DNA of 64,000 nt from Caenorhabditis elegans (taxonomy: Eukaryota > Nematoda > Chromadorea > Rhabditida > Rhabditidae): assembly GCF_000002985.6 (NCBI RefSeq), contig NC_003282.8, positions 8,742,001 through 8,806,000 of the forward strand, given 5' to 3'. Within the stretch, counting starts at the first letter, position 1. Every line of letters starts with the position of its first letter. This document shows positions 13,280-25,884 of this stretch, piece after piece. The position numbers and the translations under genes are program-made. The notes beneath the pieces are model-generated. The model was not told the DNA's origin. It did no database searches and saw only the letters and a list, made by a program, of their open reading frames with translations.

Positions 13280-16200
13280 TCAGAAGATCGGCAGAAAAGT
13301 ATCTGATAAAAATATAAGAAATCGGAATAGGAATGCGATGAGGAGGTAGAAATATGGTGAAGAGATACAGAAGAATGAGGTAAGATCGGATGAACTTGAA
13401 GCACTTTTTGAGATTTTTGATGGTGAAGTTGGTGGATGTAGACGTTTCATGGAACATCTGAAAATTAAGATTTTTCTAAAACACATTTTCTATAGAATAT
13501 AATAGAATGCCAAATAGAGAAACTAGACTTACTTGAATTTCTTTCGATTTCTGTCTTTCAACCTTCTAACTGAAATCAACTTTCGACGTGTTCTCGGTGT
13601 TTCAACAACACCATCAACAGAACACTCAGCACCAAATTCAGCATCGGAATCATCAGAAGAAGACTCATCGGAATCCAAATAGAAATTGGATTTAGTATTC
13701 ATCAATTCAAAAGAATCCAATGATACTGTCGATTCAGCAAGTTGGACTGAACTTGATGGTTGACTACGAACCCATTGAGGGCGTCGAGGCAGAAGTCGAG
13801 AGTATGAGGATGCAACGTGGATTGATGATGACGTCAACAATCTTTGGTGTTGAGATGAAGAAGTGGCTGATGCAGATGTTGACAGACGGAATGGAGATGA
13901 GTGAAGAGCAAGAAGACATCTGAAAATTTGAAACGTTGTTTATGTGGACAGTACTGTAAAGATCTTACCTTGGATCATAACTACTTGCCCTCTGTTTTCT
14001 CTTCTCTTGACTTCTACTTAAAAGCATTTCCGTCTCGATTCTCCGGTTACTTGAAAATCCAACTCCAGAATTTTCAGCACAAAGCTGCTCTCCCGAACCG
14101 TAGACTGTTGCACCACGTTGAGGGGTTGACAAGGATCTGAAATCAGATGTTTAAAGCATGGCAAGTAGAGCAACAATGTTAACCAAAATTTCTGAAACTT
14201 TTTCGAATATAGTCAAAAATTGACAATAACTCAGTTTCACCTATCATAGTTTTGGAAGTCAACCAAAAATTTTTGAAATTTCATAAAAATTCCAAACTTT
14301 CTAAAAATTTGGAAGATTGATATGATTGATATGAAAGTATTTATATATTTTTTAACCTGGCAGACGATACTTCACCATTAAAGACACACATGTGGAGAAG
14401 AATTATTTTACTTTTAGTAATCCAACGTTTGCACTTACCTTGGAGCATGCAAGCTTTTAGTCATTAAAGCTGGAATTCTAGATGGAGTTCTTCTTGGTGT
14501 CGACATTGTTGAAATAAACATTCGTGGTTCATTGATTGATGATGACGTCATAGAACCACGCCCAGATGACAATGGATTACGGTAGTCATCAGAATCAGTA
14601 GATTCATTCAATTTTCTAGTCATTTCTTCTGTTTTCTGGAAAATTAAATTTTAATTAAAGATCTAACAAAAATCTGGCACTTACATTAATAAGATAATCA
14701 ACATATTCTAACTCATTCATCGTTTCATTATTTTCTAATTCTGGCTTCTTCTCATCGAACCGTTCGGTGGCATTGTGTCGTTGCGGGCTTGACCGTTTTT
14801 TGAATTTCTGAAATGTTTTTCATGCAATTTTTGTTCTTATTTGTGTGTCATATACAGTGAAAATCAAAAACTAGTACAAACTAATTCCGTTTAGTAAATA
14901 AAAAATCGATGTAAAATCTCAGCAAAGCCAAGATCTTGGCGGGTCCTTATATCCAAGTTTTGTTGCCATTTTATTTCAGATATTCTTTTCGAAAGTCAGA
15001 AAATTTGAATTTAGAATCGAATGGACCCATTTCTTGTTTTTTTTTGTTGCATTTTTTAACTGTACTTTTTTCGTCAGCATATATTTTCACTATTAAAACA
15101 GAATATTCATGACAATAATTCCACAAAAAAACGTACTTTAATATCATAGTCGATTGGTTCAGAATTGGAACGAGAACCTTCGACGCGTCGATTGTCAGAT
15201 TCTCGATTGATGGACGACGTGCTGACTGAAAATTTCTGGATTGAAAAAATATTCAAATGAAAAAATAAATGAGAAACTCAAAGTCTAAAAAATGAATGTT
15301 GTTAATAACGAATATTTCTGATGAGAAGAGGATAGAGAAAAAAAACGAGTCTAATAAAATGCATGTGATATCCTGCATAAAAATCCCTTCTTTTTTCACT
15401 AATCCTTCGCTCAATTCATTCAAATAGAACTTTGATTTCTATTAGAGTTGAGGTTGTTTGAACAATTTTAATAAATTAACAATAAGCCATAAAACCTCGA
15501 AACGTACCATCATCATTGAGTTTGAAAAAGTGGACGGATCCGAGTCAGTCACCTCTGGAACAAATCGTTCCAGAGCACTGAAAACGACAACGTTCTCCCC
15601 ACAGAATCGGATTGTCTCCTCGGGAATTGTCGCCTCGACAAACGATCCTGAACCTGAAAATTTTCGATTTTTGTAAGCTCAATGGATTTTAAACTGAAAA
15701 TGTAGTCAAGAAGTCAAGAAAAACTGATGGAGTTCTAAATTCGGTGTTAGGTTTTGAAAAGATCGTCAAACAAACAAATGCATAAAACTAGGTAGGGAAC
15801 AAATAGTGAAATAGAAAAATGAAAGGCGACAACTGCCGGGAGCAAGAGTACACACAAAGAAAAAAAGTTGCGGAAGAGCACAGAGAGCGTCAGTCCATCA
15901 GAACTGCATAGATAAATAGATAAAGAGAAACATGAAACATAAGGCCACCCGGGAGAGACGACAGGCCAGTTTTCCGGTGAAGATGAGAGTGCGAGAATTA
16001 GATAAGAAAACGGAAATTGTGATGAAACTTTTTCAATCCAAACTTCTAGAATTATAAGAGACACCTAAAGTAATTAGATAAGTGTTTTAAGTGATATTTT
16101 AGATTCACTGTATCATGTTTAAAAAAGATATTTCAAAAATATATACCTGATATAGGAGGCCTCCTCTGAGCACCGAATTGTTCTCGAGCTGTTTCCACGA

Positions 16201-19200
16201 GCATCCGCTCACACATTGACATAGGCCGTCGACAGCCAGGAGTTGCCACCTGAATAAATAATTATTCAATTTAAACCTAATTTAGTAATGGTAACTTTGT
16301 AAATGATGGTGGATAGCTCATATAAAATTTGAATTGGTTCTAAAGTTATACAAATTTTAATTTCGGTCAAACTTATGAACTGTACTTTTGAGTTATACTA
16401 TTACAATAATATTACCCAAATTATTGTATTCAGATTTTTGTAATCAGTACTAACAGATTTTAGGCAACGTCCTGCCAGAAACATGGGAATATATTTGAGC
16501 AGTTTTTAGTAAGTTGCCACAGCTTGTATAAGGGAATTGTATCAAAATGTACTTAATACTTTCTAAGCACTGACATAGTGAACTACAAAAGTCGGTATTA
16601 TACAATGCCACTACAAATAAAAATATTCAGAATTCGACTGAAAAATGAGAAAAGGAACAACTGAATTGGACACACGATGTCGTGATTTTCAAGAACACAA
16701 AAAAAAGAAAAAGAAATCGAAAATGTTGTTTGCCTCTTTTTCTTTTTCTATATGAGCTAGAATCTCGAATGCATGCCTAATGGAGCCACTCGCTCTCGTT
16801 TCTCTAAGTCTCTTCTCACCAGTCTTTTGTCCAAAAATTGCGATGTCGCAGGCGTCCCGTTTCCGCCGCTCACGGAGACACCACTATCGGCACCAGATGA
16901 TCGTGTAAAGACACCGTCTTCGTTGACTTCAATTGCTGAAATAAGAGGAATTAGTTTTGAATTGGAAATCTGATTAAATAAAAGTCCCCTATTCAATCTA
17001 ATTAATTTTTAAACACAAAACTTACTATTGTTTAATGGTGTTGACGAATTAGAAGAAGTTGATTGAAATGCGTTAACATTCCATTCAAAGCTATCTTCAT
17101 TCCATTCTGCTCGTTCTTTTATCCTTTCACTCACGTCTCGAGGGATGAAGTTTTCAACAATAAGAAGCCTGAAAACTTATATTATTCTATTAAAAAAAAT
17201 GAACATCAAATCCTAACGAAAGAAAATTCTTCTGGGGGGAAAAGGAGAGAATTGTGAGAATAAAGAACCTGCGCTGTCGGTATCAAATTACACTATTTGA
17301 ATTCAAATTAGAATACGAAAGAAAGTGAAAGAAATGAAAATGAGTGAGAATCTATTAAATTGTAATTGAGATATCACTGAACTTACTTCAACTTCAATTC
17401 CTTGCTCACTTCCGCAATTGTCTGATCCAGATCTTGTCGTTCGTCGGAATATGCTCCAGACACATCACGAATCTCATTGCGAGCCTGAAACATTCACAAA
17501 CCTTATCTTGACACCTGGTACATCTGAAGTCAAACCTGTCTCAACTTTATCAACATCTTCTTTAACTTTTTTGTCTTTGCCTCCACCTCTGTCCTTAAAT
17601 CCGAAAATGTTTGTTTCAAATCCACAGTATCCTCTTCCTGCCGTTCCAATGCTTCAACCATTTCTCTTTCCCTTCGTTTTTGTTCGGCAAGTTCTCTTCT
17701 CTTCTTTTCCAGTTGTGCATGTTGTTCTTTTGTCCTTGATTCTAACCTTCCATCTTCTTCAGATCCTACGATAAGTCGACTTTGAATGTTTGCTATTCTT
17801 TCAGCAACCCGTGCTTGTTCTATCCGTTCCTTTTCTAACAGATCATGCTTCTCTTGAATTTCTCTTATTAATCGATCCTTTTCATGTTTTATCAGTGAAT
17901 CATCTTTTTGAATTGCTTCAATATCATCTTCAAGTTTTGCTCGTTCAGCATCATAAAAACTTTGAGTTGCTCCATCCCTCGATCTTGTCTTTCTCTGCTT
18001 CAGTTGCTCACGGAGCATTTCAATTTCTTCTTGGAATTCTCGCAGTAAAGCATCCTTAGGATCTTCATTAATTTTCGGTTGATTCTTGATGTTTTTAGCT
18101 CGATTTGCATATCGTAATGTACCAAGTGTCTCCTCAAAATTGTAACTTGCAGGTCCAATACAAGCAACCATAACTGTCTTTGAATTTCCACCGAGAGAAT
18201 CTTGAAGAAGTCGAGTCAGTTTTGAATCTCGATAAGGAATATGGGCAGATTTCGCATCCACCAATGCACTGATTACATTTCCAAGAGCCGATAATGAAAG
18301 ATTGATTTTCGTAGCTTCTTTAAATCTTTCGCCAGTTGCTCCTGTTTTCGATTGCCGTTCTGAACCAGCTAAATCTACAAGATTTAGTCGACCAACTGTA
18401 ATATGACTTTCTCCGTCTTCACCAATTCGGGAACATTCAACAGTAATGATAAAGATAGCGTGGGAACGAGACGAATGCTCATTCATGTTGGTTCGCCTGA
18501 AAATTTTAGTAAAATCAAATCCAACGGCGACCACAGAAATAACTTACCCTACAGACCGATGCCCATTTCCTCGAATCATCACTTCGTGTATTTCACCTAC
18601 TGTCCTTGTTAATTTTGACTGAAACTTTGAAATTTATAGTCGTCTTCTATTTCAGAAAACTATCACTTACCGTTAAATCTTTCACATAAACTCCTCCATC
18701 TGGACGTTCTTTAATTTCTAATTTCTTATTCGATTCGGCTTCTAATAAATCTCGAAGTTCCTCCTAAAGATTTCATTTTTGTAAATCACACATCCTAACG
18801 CCTTACCTGATAAATTTCCAAATAGCTAGCTCTAACTAAATACTCTTGATTATGTGATGCTGCCATGTGCTCAAAAATATGGTCAATACACTTATAGATG
18901 ACACCTCGTTGTTCTGGATCCGATGATTTTCCTTCCATTGTGTGAGTCTTTCCAGTTCCAGTTTGACCATATGCAAAAATCGTGGCATTATATCCGTTTA
19001 GAACCGAATCAACTAGATCTCGAAAGGTTTCTTCATATAGATCCGATTGTGTGGAACTATAAAATATATATTTTTAAAAAAGAGAACTCATAAAATCATA
19101 AACATAAAATTGTGGAGAAATAATTTTGAAAAATACTAATATTTCTATAGCAGGTGAAAAAAAAGTGATGTACTCCTAGAAATAAATAATCTTACTTTTC

Positions 19201-19754
19201 ATCATAAATTGCATCGAATGTAAAATCCTTCGATGGCTCATCTTGCTCTTTTGGATTTTTCAGCTCAATTTGCCCACGTTGTGGTCGCATATGTACTATT
19301 CTGAAAATGATCGAAATTTCAAAATATAAATATTTCAAACTTTACTTACTTTGAATAATTATTTGCAATTTCTTGTGAAGATAACGGTCGACATCTCACA
19401 ATTACCTGTAAACATAAATAAATACATTTATTTGAATTTGGAAATGTATAAAACTGGATTATGAAATTTTTAAGCTGGTGGTTTTTGTATGAGAAGTAAC
19501 GAAAAAAAGTACAATTTACTTAGAGTCTTGTGATTTTTCTTTCAAATGCAAAACTCAACTGAATCATAAATAGTGATGCTTCGAAAAGTTTTTAGAGGAA
19601 AATTGTATTTTTAGTAAAAACTAATATACGTTTTGGACTTAAAAAAAAATTATGTTAAAACTTGAAAAATTACGTTTATTAGTGCTTATATTAAAATACG
19701 GTTTCAAATTAATTTAAAATTAAAATAACTCACCTTTTGGTCAAAATCAGACAT
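13280..19754 (-). CDS. klp-11: Kinesin-2 motor subunit, KIF3B/KLP-11 type, with alternative C-termini
   Basis: Plus-end microtubule motor of heterotrimeric kinesin-II, which carries intraflagellar transport trains in cilia. The ATG is at 19754 ([20 protein letters not shown]). The motor domain spans about residues 1-340, with P-loop [13 protein letters not shown] near residue 91, switch I NEHSSRSH and switch [14 protein letters not shown]. It is followed by a charged coiled coil ([20 protein letters not shown]) and then a tail with the KIF3B-like [20 protein letters not shown]. Conserved tail blocks continue to NSMMM at about 15505. From there the frame can end at 15442 (about 740 residues) or continue through six more phase-matched exons, to about 15137-15234, 14690-14812, 14445-14638, 13971-14140, 13533-13922 and 13280-13450, giving about 1,120 residues. 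The extension is Ser-rich and ends in a hydrophobic segment. Another possible end is read-through at 16757. The motor is certain; which 3' end dominates is not. Confidence 0.95.
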
Positions 19755-22700
19755 TTTAGAAACTAGCATGTACTTTATTACGTTGAATATAACTTATGTT
19801 GGAAAATGGAAAATTTGAAGACAGGTGAATTTTAGTTTTTTTTCTTTTTCGTACTTCTAAAAAATACTTCATTTATTTTACATTTTGAGAACTAATTTTT
19901 GAACATGTTTCGAACAAAAAAAAAGATTTTGAAAACCCCAAAAAAACTTACTTTGACAGTCTCCTGTTTTGAAGATTTTTTCATTATTTCCACCATTTTT
20001 TGTCACTAAATATTTGGCTATCAATGTAGGTGTCAAGGAAAATTTTGGTGCATTCCTGATTTAGTGAGAGTGGTCTGGAACTTAAGAAGATTAGTTTAAT
20101 GTGGAAAAATAATCATATTGTATCGAGAAACGGAATTTTGAAGCAATAACCGCTAGAGAAAGTGACTAAAAACCAGAAATTGTAGTCGTGGAATTTCAAT
20201 ATTTTTGGTTTTATGTCACATCTGGACAATCGGAAAAATATGCATACATTTGAAATTTTTAGAAATATTTTGAATTAACTTTAAAGGAAAAAAATGCATT
20301 AAAAAGATTGAAAACATCATTGACGTTGAAAAATGGAGAAAATTTCTAATTTCTCATCAAAATATTAAAATATTAAAGTTCTTCAATAATATGAAAATGT
20401 GAATAAAATGTCTAAATAAGCAAAAAAAACAGATCCTATTCATTATAAAATGTTCACACAAGTGTTACATTTCGTACAAAGAAGTACTAAAACGGATGGA
20501 CTAAAGTAATATTGTCACTCCCGAAAAGACGAGGAAGAAGTAATCGGAAGAAGATGTCGGAAGATGAGTGATAGTAAAAATACGAAGAGACGCAGATAGA
20601 GAGTTTGAGAGAAGGAGACTTCTGGAGGAATAAAAGGTGGTTTCAAGATGGGGGACAGAGAGGGAGAGGGTTAAAAGAGCACAAAATGTGCATAATATCG
20701 ATCCTGCGCAGTTGAGAGACGCAGACAATGTGAAGAATGGAGCATATGTTTCTAGTGAACACTCAGAAGTAGTTGTTCATGTGTCCGAAACTTTGGAAAC
20801 ATATACATTTTAAACTTGACGTTTTTGAATTATAAAGGGATGGAGGTGCTTCAAAAAGTAATCATAGACATGTGTAGATTTTAAATTAAAACACAACTAG
20901 ACATAGGATGAATCAGAAGCTTACCATAACATTGTTGATTTATTTAAAAATGAGAAAAAGTAAAATTCCGGATAGTCTTCTTTGAAAAAATTCACAGAGA
21001 AGTTATAATGTTTGATGATATTCACTGATTTGTAATACATTATTAGTAGCATGGCTTCTATGTATATAGACTATTTTTATATCACATACATGAAAAAGGG
21101 TTAAGGCATGCGCCAGGGCCTGAAAACGCATCTACCTACCAGGGGAGCTCTAGCTCTTAGTTATTAATTCAAGAGACTTTTGAAACTTGATTTTTTGAGA
21201 TTTTATTCAATGATTGGTTTAAAAAAAAAGATTATTTGCAAAAATTACAAATTTTAATGTCTATACTCTGACATCGGTTTAGAACAATTTTAGACAGGCT
21301 GCAATGAAAGCAATGAAATAAAATTTCCTTGAAATTATAATAGAGAATCAGTAAAATGTTGCAGATTATTTGAAAATGCATGCAAGAATTCGCAGAAAAT
21401 TCAGTGAAGCAGAAAAGTGCGACAGGAGACCGAAGTCTAAAAAAGTGAATTATGAATAAAAACAAATCATGTGACTGGATATAATTGAAGGTCTTGATTC
21501 GGAAAAGATAATTGGAGCTCTTTGCTTAGGCCAGGCTCTAGATATTTTATTGAAGCTTTTCAGAAATGTTCAAAATTATCAGGAACAGTTCTCTTTGCAC
21601 TTTCTCTATGGCTCAACTACCAGGGCTTTTCCTTTTTCTTCAAAAAGTAGAATTTTAAATTATAATTTTAAAATTTAAATACCAAGCAAAAAATCATATA
21701 CTCATCATATCATGTGATCATATCATATAATCATATAGGGCTCGTTCTTTTTTTTTTCAAAAAATTAAAAATTTACTAGAACCAAGCATATGACAATAAA
21801 ATATTTTGAATTCACTTTAATGGGAAAAAAACAAGAAAATTTCATTAACATTATTGAAAACATCGTTGGCAATAGGAATGTAGAAAATCAAATCAAAATC
21901 AAGTGAGATTAGGAAAGAATCGAAATTAGGTAGAATTGGAAAATCTCGATTTTTTAAGTTGGATTCTTACACGATTTTTTCGGGATATTTTTCATTTTTA
22001 TTTTGTAGTATTTCAGCCTAGACGGCTGAGAATTCTTTTCAAACCTTCCAATTTCAAAGAGATTCTTCCATAATTTAATATAATTTTCATTCGATATTAG
22101 CATCCATTATATACGTATGATTCCCCTTTTAAAATCGATTCTCCTTTTCAACTGACTCATCACTTAAGAATTGTTGAGTCATCAACTGATAGTGAGCAGA
22201 CACCAACAACCATCTCTTTAGTTTCCGTTCCGTTTATTTTATTTTGGAATCTAACATATTCAAGAAAATTAACTTGAAATTAGAATAAATGTTTCTTGCT
22301 AGATTTTTTTGTCATAAGTATTTCTTATTTGGATTATAATTTTCATCTCGAAATCGTAGAGAGTTTTTCACTATTTTTTTTTGAGTTCTAAACACTTCCT
22401 TCCTCATCGATGATGAAGTTTTTGACAAATCAACTAGTTTTTTACTCATATCTCACATCAATCTATGATTTTATTCAAAAACAGTTAAATTTTTTTAACG
22501 AAATTAAAATGGTCATCGGACCGAGCAAAAGCTTTCAGAATCAACTGCTTCTTTAAATTCTTTAAAATTCAATCAACTTTTCGTGTCCAAAGTCACAAAC
22601 TACACCTTTCAAAAAATATTTCTACATTATTTGCCCACATCTTGGCACAGTTTTCTTGCCATTCTTCAATATTTTCTTCTCTGCGTTTCCCACACTCTTA

Positions 22701-22879
22701 TTTTCTGACTGTTGACTTTTCCATTGTATAGACTCAATTTTACTTTCGTTTTTTCAATTTTTTTTTCTGCGAAGTTCGGTGTTAAACCTCCATTTTGCAA
22801 TATTAAAAATTTCAATATTGCCCGTTTTGGCTTGAATCTATTAAAATTATGCTGTTTTTTTTTCAGAAAGCACCAAAAC
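19755..22879. promoter_or_regulatory. 3.1 kb divergent intergenic region (klp-11 / CDC50 promoters)
   Basis: Shared upstream region of klp-11 (minus) and the CDC50 gene (plus). It is strongly AT-rich with homopolymer runs. A purine-rich segment (about 20520-20680, many GA repeats) produces a spurious minus-strand frame. A repeat-like GC-richer patch lies at 21105-21160 (GGCATGCGCCAGGGCCTG), and an ATCATAT-rich stretch at 21690-21740. I searched by eye for an RFX/DAF-19 X-box within about 300 bp of the klp-11 start and did not see a convincing one. No RNA gene recognised. Confidence 0.5.
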
Positions 22880-25306
22880 ATGCCAGATGATATTCCAAAA
22901 TTGCCACGACACAGAGGAAAGAAAAATCAGCCGAAAGGTTTGAAAAATTTAGAAAAATCTGAAGTTACTTTTTTAATTCTTTAGACACACCTTGGAAACA
23001 ACAAAAACTGCCTGCTTTACGGCCTCATTATAACATAACTTCAGCAATTCCAGTTACTCTGATAACAGGAGTAGCCACGTTGGCAATGGGAATTGCTCTT
23101 TATTTCGGACATAATGGATGTGAGTTTTTAGAGTTTATTATCCCAAAAACAAAAATATCAATTACTCTTTCCTGGTAATAAGTAAGAAAAAGCTAAAGAA
23201 AACAAATTTCTTGTCAAAATTTTACATTGTAAACCGATAGCAACAAAAAACAAGTGTCATAAAAACTGTAAGAAAATCGATAATTTTGCTACAATTTCAC
23301 AAAGCTAAAAAATATTTTTTATTTTACCGTGTTAGTACCGGAATGTTCTGCACTTGAGCCTTACTATTAGTTACACAAAATGGATCAATTTTGAGCAATT
23401 TGTTGTGAATCTGACAATAATTAGTCCTATTGATATAGCTTTAGGCCACTCATTCGTGTTCGTAATTTTCGTTTTCCTTGAACTTGTAAAGGTACAGTTT
23501 TTGAAAACAGGGATGTAGTCCAAGTAGTCAAATATTGATTCTTGTAGCATTAGAACAAGAGATTGTGTACACGGATTGTGCTCTTTCAAATGGAACACAA
23601 GCTTCACGAATTATGAGAACTGAAATGGGAAATCAAACATTTAAATGTGCATATACAATTACTTTGAATGACGATTATACTGTAAGTTGAGTTTTAATTT
23701 TTAAATCATCAAAGAAAACATATGTATATTTTTGCGAAGGAAATTTTGGATCTGGTCTTAGGATGAAACGACATTGTAACATTTTGATTAAAGAGCCCTT
23801 AGTTGGAAGTGAGTGTATCTGGTAAAAACACAATTCGAAAATATTTAACCAAATATGTATAAAGCCTAGGTTGAACCTGCTCTGCAGTTCCTAATTTTTC
23901 ACATTATTTTTCTTCAAAATATTACTATGATATTTCAAAGCCCGGGGTACCATCTTAAAATCATCATTTGCAAGTATCACAATTAATGTTCAACATTACA
24001 GGGCGAAGTGAAGTTTTATTACGGTCTTTCCAAGTTCTATCAAAACAATCGATTATACTTCAACTCACGAAACGATCAACAGCTACGTGGAAAAGTTACT
24101 GAAACTGACGGATGTGATCCATTAGAATATGTGGATGTTAATGGAACTAAAGTTCCCATTGCGCCGTGTGGGAAAGTGGCTGATTCAATGTTTAACGGTG
24201 CATTTCAATTGATTGCTTAATTTCAGTATTGCAACATTTTTCATTTTTTATAATACATCTAACTTCAAAATTTGTTTTTTTTTCAGATACCTTCGAATTA
24301 TTTTATATCAATGATAAAGCCTCAAACGCGGTAACACGGGTTCCATGGACAACTCGTGGAGTACTCGGTGCAACTGAAATGAAAAGAAAATTCAGAAATC
24401 CGATTCGAGCGGAAAACCAGACATTATGTGATGTGTTTGCGGTTGAAATGAAATAAGAAAAAAAATAAATTAAACTCCATCTTTTAGGGAACAATGCCTC
24501 CGCCATCATGGAGATATCCGATCTGTCAATTGGGACTAAACAGTATTGATCCAGATGTTGGCATTGGTTTCGAGAACATTGATTTTATGGTTTGGATGAA
24601 GGTTGCAGCTCTTCCAAAATTCAGAAAACTGTATAGAATACTGAATCGACAAGTTGATATGTTCAGTAATGGATTACCTAAAGGACAATATCAGTTGACC
24701 ATTAATTACAGTATGTTTATGTTAATGTTGAATTTATGTATTTATGCAAAAAATTTACTGCAAAAGTTCACAATAATTCCACCCAAACCTGCTTAAATAT
24801 GGAGATGCAAGTTTTTTGTTTCAGATAAACAGTGGCTCCAAAAAACCAATCTTTGTTATAAAACCTCACAAAAATTTCTCGATATTTCTTTATTATGGTT
24901 CAAACTTTTGAGAAAAAAGGGAAATTTAGAAAATTCTTTCAAGCGAAATTGTCAAAATTTTTCAAAACCAAATTTGATTTTCCAGATTTATTTTTTGTCG
25001 ACTTGACAATAGTAAAGAAAAAACAAGTTGAATTTTTCTATATGAATTCTTATAGCTGAACATTTTTGATCAATTTGAAAATAATCAATAGACAATTTTT
25101 CTCCATACTACTGATTTTCAGACTATCCAGTGGATATGTATTCGGGCGACAAGTACTTCGTTATAGCCAATGAAAACTGGGTTGGACCCAGGAATCTGTT
25201 TCTACCAGTAATCTATTTGGTTGTTGGAACATTCTTACTTCTCGTTACTATTCTCTTCATATTGATTTGGTTAAAACAGAGACTGTCGAGGGTTCATCCA
25301 ACATGA
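22880..25306 (+). CDS. CDC50/LEM3 family P4-ATPase beta subunit (TMEM30-like)
   Basis: Chaperone subunit that carries P4-ATPase phospholipid flippases out of the ER and supports their activity. The worm homologues are named chat genes; I am not sure which number this one has. Seven phase-consistent exons: 22880-22937, 22985-23119, 23548-23681, 24002-24197, 24287-24441, 24488-24710, 25122-25306, giving 361 residues, the normal family length. Order: cytosolic N-terminus with DTPWKQQKLPALRPHYNITS, TM1 about residues 38-60, a large extracytosolic loop with N-glycosylation sequons (NGTQ, NQT) and cysteines in the family pattern, YYGLSKFYQNNRLYFNSRND, IAPCGKVADSMFND, DFMVWMKVAALPKFRKLYR, and TM2 near the C-terminus (FLPVIYLVVGTFLLLVTILF). 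Everything expected is present. Overlapping AATAAA signals at 25427-25437 mark the 3' end. Confidence 0.95.
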
Positions 25307-25884
25307 ATTGGAAAAACTAATTGAAAATAGACGGATGAACTTCAAATTTGTTTACAAGAGTTGAAGTCTCAAAATAAGCTGGTAGCATGTATTGTACGGG
25401 AACAGATTTGTATACTTTGCTTTGTAAATAAAATAAAATGTTATTATATTAGTCTGTAATTTTATGTATAGTTCAATTTAATTGAAATACATAATACCCC
25501 CTTCAGTTTATCAATTAAAGCTCCAACTATCATTCGCTGGTTGAGATTAATTGTCGAGTGAGGGCATCTGAAATGTAAATTTAAAATTACAAAATAAATA
25601 ATTGTAAGTGCTATCAGATATAACAAATGATCATTTAATTAAGGAGGAAAAACAAAACATTAATTTAAAAAATTTATCAAAAAACAAAAAAAAACGGTCA
25701 AATATTTTTTCAAACAAACAAAGTAAAGCTAATTTCTATTAAAGTTGATCTAAATACTGGTTGTGTAGGCATACTATAGTTGATTTCAACGGGAAGAAGG
25801 CCAAATCAGCAAGTGTACATTGTGTTCTGAAAAATTGAAATTCAACAGTTGAATATAAGTAGAAACTCTACCTATTGCTAACAT
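25307..25884. other. Convergent 3' region between CDC50 gene and the coiled-coil array
   Basis: Contains the CDC50 poly(A) signals (25427-25437) and the 3' flank of the first coiled-coil gene. Two minus-strand CAG acceptor-like sites (near 25570 and 25829) could serve non-coding 3' exons. Otherwise AT-rich with nothing recognisable. Confidence 0.45.

Noticed and set aside
19755-20060. X-box (RFX/DAF-19) expected upstream of a ciliary kinesin
   Set aside because: No GTTNCC-like half-site pair seen by eye within about 300 bp of the ATG.
20501-20728. Minus-strand Leu/Ser-rich 75-residue frame
   Set aside because: A by-product of a GA-rich stretch on the plus strand.
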